Origin: Brevibacillus reuszeri
GTDB lineage: Bacteria; Bacillota; Bacilli; Brevibacillales; Brevibacillaceae
Assembly: GCF_002897295.1 (NCBI RefSeq)
Contig: NZ_BEXF01000002.1
Span: forward strand, 372,001 to 436,000
Direction: 5' to 3'
DNA length: 64,000 nucleotides
Under the pieces are notes generated by a model that was not told where the DNA came from, made no database searches, and worked only from the letters and a program-made list of their open reading frames with translations. The translations under genes and the position numbers were made by a program. How positions within the stretch are numbered: the first letter of the stretch is position 1; each line of letters starts with the position of its first letter. This document shows, in pieces, positions 61,500-64,000 of this stretch.

Positions 61500-61660
61500 C
61501 CAAATATTTTTTCATCGATACTAAATAGACCCGCTACAACACCTACTTCTATAATTGCTACATCAACCACTGCATCTGCTCTTCCAGCTTAATGTTTCGG
61601 CAGCAATAGTCTTGGTCCATATGGAGAGAACTCACAAATTATTATTTGTGTACACTTCAT
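61500..61660 (-). pseudogene. Remnant open frame with one in-frame stop
   Basis: On the minus strand ATG 61660 opens 23 codons (ending YGPRLLLPKH), a TAA follows at about 61591, and the same frame continues 32 codons (AGRADAVVDVAIIEV...IDEKIFGKR) to a stop near 61492. The second half is coding-like and could be the end of a lost gene. I do not know the family. Confidence 0.35.
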
Positions 61661-61907
61661 TAGAGAAACTATTTACCCCTATTTTACTAAAAACAAAATT
61701 GATTATTTGTTTAAGAATATGAGTTGGTATATGCTCATTCAGAAGTAGGCTCATACTAGTTGAACATTTAAATAATTTATTATGACTAAACTTTATTGGT
61801 TTTATACTATAATCGATTAACTTATATTCTGGGTCAGTCTTAGCCAGCTCATTTTTTAAATTCTGCAATCTTGCCCAGACGATTGTACGATGATTTCTAT
61901 ATTCCAT
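61632..61907 (-). CDS. Hypothetical AT-rich short protein
   Basis: 91 residues, basic at the front (MEYRNHRTIVWARLQNLKNE) and rich in Asn, Lys and Ile. No convincing ribosome binding site. I do not recognise it. It could be a remnant of a larger gene, given the remnant frame beside it and the change to AT-rich sequence from about 61.3 kb on. Confidence 0.3.
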   Translation of the reverse strand: MEYRNHRTIVWARLQNLKNELAKTDPEYKLIDYSIKPIKFSHNKLFKCSTSMSLLLNEHIPTHILKQIINFVFSKIGVNSFSNEVYTNNNL

Positions 61908-62091
61908 ATAATCTTGTTATTTTAGCTACAGCAACTCCATCACTATCAGCTGACTTGTGAGTATTACGAGTCATAAGGGTTTAGTGGGGTATATGAGAGG
62001 GACATTCAATGACGAACGAATAGGTAGTTACCTCGGCTGACCGAAGATGCAAGTTACTAATTACTATAAAAATAACGATCGCTGCATTCAT

Positions 62092-62838
62092 TCATATTTC
62101 AACTATATACTCTTTAATTATTTGCAACATAAAGTCAGAGGCTTTTGGAGTATATCCAGGTGATTGACAAAAAACAATGTAATCATATTTTTCTTGAGCC
62201 TGGTACTCCCTCCACGGGGTTAATATAAATGGGATTTCTTTATCCTTCTTAGTTGGCGAAATGGTTCCATCAATAATCCTTTCATAAAGCATACCAATAT
62301 CAATGCCTTGGGCGTACCCTTTTAATTGAAACATCTTGTCCTCGTAAGAGAAATTTTTTAAATGTGCACTAATAATGTCATTATCCCAATCGTCATGTAA
62401 TACAAAATTGATCTCACTGATCCAACCACAAGCCAAAGCATAAGCTAGGTAATTTCCCATATAAACTTTTTTGGTATTTAATAAGCTTCTTCTATTACCA
62501 ATCGGATAATTTATTAATTCCCCCATTATATAGACATAGCCATTATCACCTAATCCAGTATCAGAGTGAGCATCTATGTGTGTTACTTTGAAAGGCGCAT
62601 CTATGCGATTTGAATTAATTAGTTGGTCCCAAAAGAAGAACGCCTCATGATGGTTTGTCACAACTCTGCCCTCAATTGGGGTATCTTTACTTAATAAACA
62701 TCTGACCTCAAGAAATTCTCTAAAGTCCTTTTCACTCCAAGATTTATAATAATCATCACTTAAACGATTATCTCCAGTTACCCAATGAGCAATATCGCTC
62801 TGAAAAAAATCCATATCGATGTCTAAAATTCTTTTCAC
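62092..62838 (-). CDS. UPF0489 family protein (arginase-like fold)
   Basis: 248 residues; GTG start with AAGGGA about 10 bp upstream. DIDMDFF at 6-12 and THIDAHSDTG near 88-97 are the metal-binding signatures of the UPF0489 family, which is related to arginase/deacetylase-type enzymes. NYLAYALACGWISEINFVLHDDW is the other conserved block. The reaction is unknown; the motifs suggest two-metal hydrolysis of an amide or guanidine-type bond. AT-rich and probably acquired. Confidence 0.85.
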   Translation of the reverse strand: MKRILDIDMDFFQSDIAHWVTGDNRLSDDYYKSWSEKDFREFLEVRCLLSKDTPIEGRVVTNHHEAFFFWDQLINSNRIDAPFKVTHIDAHSDTGLGDNGYVYIMGELINYPIGNRRSLLNTKKVYMGNYLAYALACGWISEINFVLHDDWDNDIISAHLKNFSYEDKMFQLKGYAQGIDIGMLYERIIDGTISPTKKDKEIPFILTPWREYQAQEKYDYIVFCQSPGYTPKASDFMLQIIKEYIVEI

Positions 62839-63098
62839 TAATATCTTTTCCCTTCATTTTAAAATAAACTTATGTCACTAATTATTTACAATATTAGTCT
62901 CACTGAGAGAACTCCTATTTGACTGTTCTACTCACGTTTATTCTGGGCGAGTAACATGTTCCAGTGATTTAAGGCTGGATAGCAGGCACCTGGATAACGA
63001 TACCATGCTTAAAAGTAACCAAAAAAGCAAGAAACATTATTATACTTACTGCGTCATTATTCTTCGCTCTTGAGTTGTTTAAAACGAGGAGCGATAGG
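62839..63098. other. AT-rich non-coding interval
   Basis: No gene, terminator or repeat recognised. It holds the promoter region of the UPF0489 gene at its left end and the 3' flank of the next minus-strand gene at its right end. Confidence 0.4.
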
Positions 63099-63983
63099 CT
63101 AGCTCTCCTCGCTCCGCATTTCACTCCATACCTTAACAATAGGATTAAGGTAATTTGCAGGTGTGCCTTCCGTAATCACTGTCTCTTCATATCTAATATT
63201 TCCAAAGTAACCTCTATTGAAGAAAGTAATATAATTCCTGGATTGTCCTTTATAATTAATTACAGATACAAATAGAGCCTCTTTATTATTCTTAGTTTCA
63301 CTTACCGGAATACCTTGGCCTATAGCCTCAATATCACTAGATATCCACGCCTCTCCAACATGAACTATTGAATCAGCTTTTTTTGCCCTCACATGTTCAG
63401 CAAGCTCTTTCATAATTATAAATTTATCTGATTTATCTTCAACACGAAGGTTAAACATTTCCCACCCTAGACCAGGAACCTGCATAAACAGTATAGATTC
63501 GTGATATTTGTCCCGCTTTAAAACCCTTTTAGCCATTTGGTTAATGTTATCTGCAAAGGTTAAAGGATCGGCATCCCGTTTTATTTTGATACCAGATATG
63601 GGCTTTGATAGGTACCTCTTACGTGCCTTTTCCATTAAATCGACTGATGGCTGAACTGGGAGTGTCTCAAGGCTTCTACTTTGATAAGTATCTAATACAA
63701 TATTTTCTCTTCTTATAGACGCAACTTCCTTCATACACTTATAGCGGCCTTTTATTTCTAATGAAGTCAGTTGATGAACTGTATCAATACATTGGCAATC
63801 TCCTATATCAAGTCCAGCTTGTTGATGGGCATCGATTACAATTTCTTTAAGAAATAAAAAACCATGTGCAAGCGCATTTAACAGTTCCCGGTCGGGCAAT
63901 TCATTGACAACCCATTTTCTTTCAACAACCGCAATGCATTCCTTCAACTGATGATCAGGTATATTAATTTTCTCTTTGATCAT
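63099..63983 (-). CDS. Hypothetical protein reaching the right edge
   Basis: 294 residues from ATG 63983, where no Shine-Dalgarno is visible and no in-frame stop occurs up to the right edge, so the true start may lie outside the window. No signal peptide or membrane helix. The C-terminal half (KADSIVHVGEAWISS, ALFVSVINYKGQSRNYITFFNRG) has a pattern I associate with widespread unannotated domain proteins. Function unknown. Confidence 0.6.
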   Translation of the reverse strand: MIKEKINIPDHQLKECIAVVERKWVVNELPDRELLNALAHGFLFLKEIVIDAHQQAGLDIGDCQCIDTVHQLTSLEIKGRYKCMKEVASIRRENIVLDTYQSRSLETLPVQPSVDLMEKARKRYLSKPISGIKIKRDADPLTFADNINQMAKRVLKRDKYHESILFMQVPGLGWEMFNLRVEDKSDKFIIMKELAEHVRAKKADSIVHVGEAWISSDIEAIGQGIPVSETKNNKEALFVSVINYKGQSRNYITFFNRGYFGNIRYEETVITEGTPANYLNPIVKVWSEMRSEES

Positions 63984-64000
63984 TTGCTTTGCTTTATGAG

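Noticed and set aside
61330..61515. 61-codon minus-strand open frame
   Set aside because: No ribosome binding site or family, and it overlaps the remnant frame and the inverted repeat; not credible as a gene.
1..64000. CRISPR array, tRNA or rRNA, intact insertion sequence or prophage
   Set aside because: No regularly spaced repeats, cloverleaf-like segments, rRNA sequence, transposase, integrase or phage structural genes were recognised.

Overview
The window reads as a chromosomal stretch of an aerobic, Gram-positive endospore-former. Its AGGAGG-type ribosome binding sites, frequent TTG and GTG starts, Bacillus-type Fur boxes, PyrR leader RNA, VanR/VanS/VanY-like set, malate:quinone oxidoreductase and large complement of amino-acid and peptide ABC systems fit Bacillota, order Bacillales. 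Overall character and one interspersed repeat at 8.71-8.88 kb make Brevibacillus my best guess, but that assignment is inference. I saw no rRNA, tRNA, CRISPR array, intact insertion sequence or prophage.

Layout. 0-2.2 kb: two nitroreductase-family genes (one cut by the left edge) behind a perfect Fur box, next to a PchR/Btr-like AraC regulator. 2.3-5.2 kb: a chemoreceptor gene and an HD-GYP gene preceded by a c-di-GMP-I riboswitch with its own terminator. 5.5-7.8 kb: class-I glutamine-amidotransferase-like hydrolase and an AGCS sodium:amino-acid symporter. 7.9-12.1 kb: polar amino-acid ABC importer, split by a hairpin repeat, then a two-component system. 12.8-20.4 kb: LysR gene and a convergent six-gene peptide-import operon led by an M20 peptidase. 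20.6-22.2 kb: NAD(P)H oxidoreductase divergent from a MarR gene across palindromic operators, then a PhnA-type zinc-ribbon protein. 22.4-24.1 kb: Fur-boxed tandem siderophore-type esterase. 24.2-30.3 kb: Fe/phosphonate-type ABC operon ending in a metallo-beta-lactamase-fold protein, with a divergent LysR gene. 30.4-33.7 kb: topB, a MarR gene and a SnoaL-like gene. 33.8-39.8 kb: MacAB-like export genes, VanY-like carboxypeptidase and VanRS-like system. 39.9-44.8 kb: membrane transporter and M20 amidohydrolase with a divergent GAF/PucR regulator.

44.8-56.5 kb is a loose island of orphan genes around mqo. It holds Imm51- and SUKH-type immunity-like proteins, a YdeI/OmdA-like protein, several proteins I do not recognise, and a two-gene unit in which a single-span coiled-coil protein precedes a tandem cNMP-binding domain / PrsW-type intramembrane protease / zinc-ribbon fusion. 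56.8-61.3 kb: a RidA gene, a uracil-DNA-glycosylase-like gene, and codBA with an upstream PyrR-type attenuator. 61.3-64 kb is visibly AT-rich accessory DNA with gene remnants, a UPF0489 protein and an unrecognised protein reaching the right edge.

Strongest observations: (1) the c-di-GMP riboswitch in front of a chemoreceptor plus a putative c-di-GMP phosphodiesterase, a possible feedback loop; (2) the coiled-coil / cNMP-PrsW pair, which looks like a ligand-controlled intramembrane proteolysis system; (3) the PyrR leader of codBA; (4) a SUKH protein fused to a ribosomal L7/L12-like C-terminal domain; (5) a tandem duplicated siderophore-type esterase under a Fur box; (6) an RNA-like GC-rich leader in front of mqo. 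All functions are inferred from recognisable motifs and context; no database search was possible.
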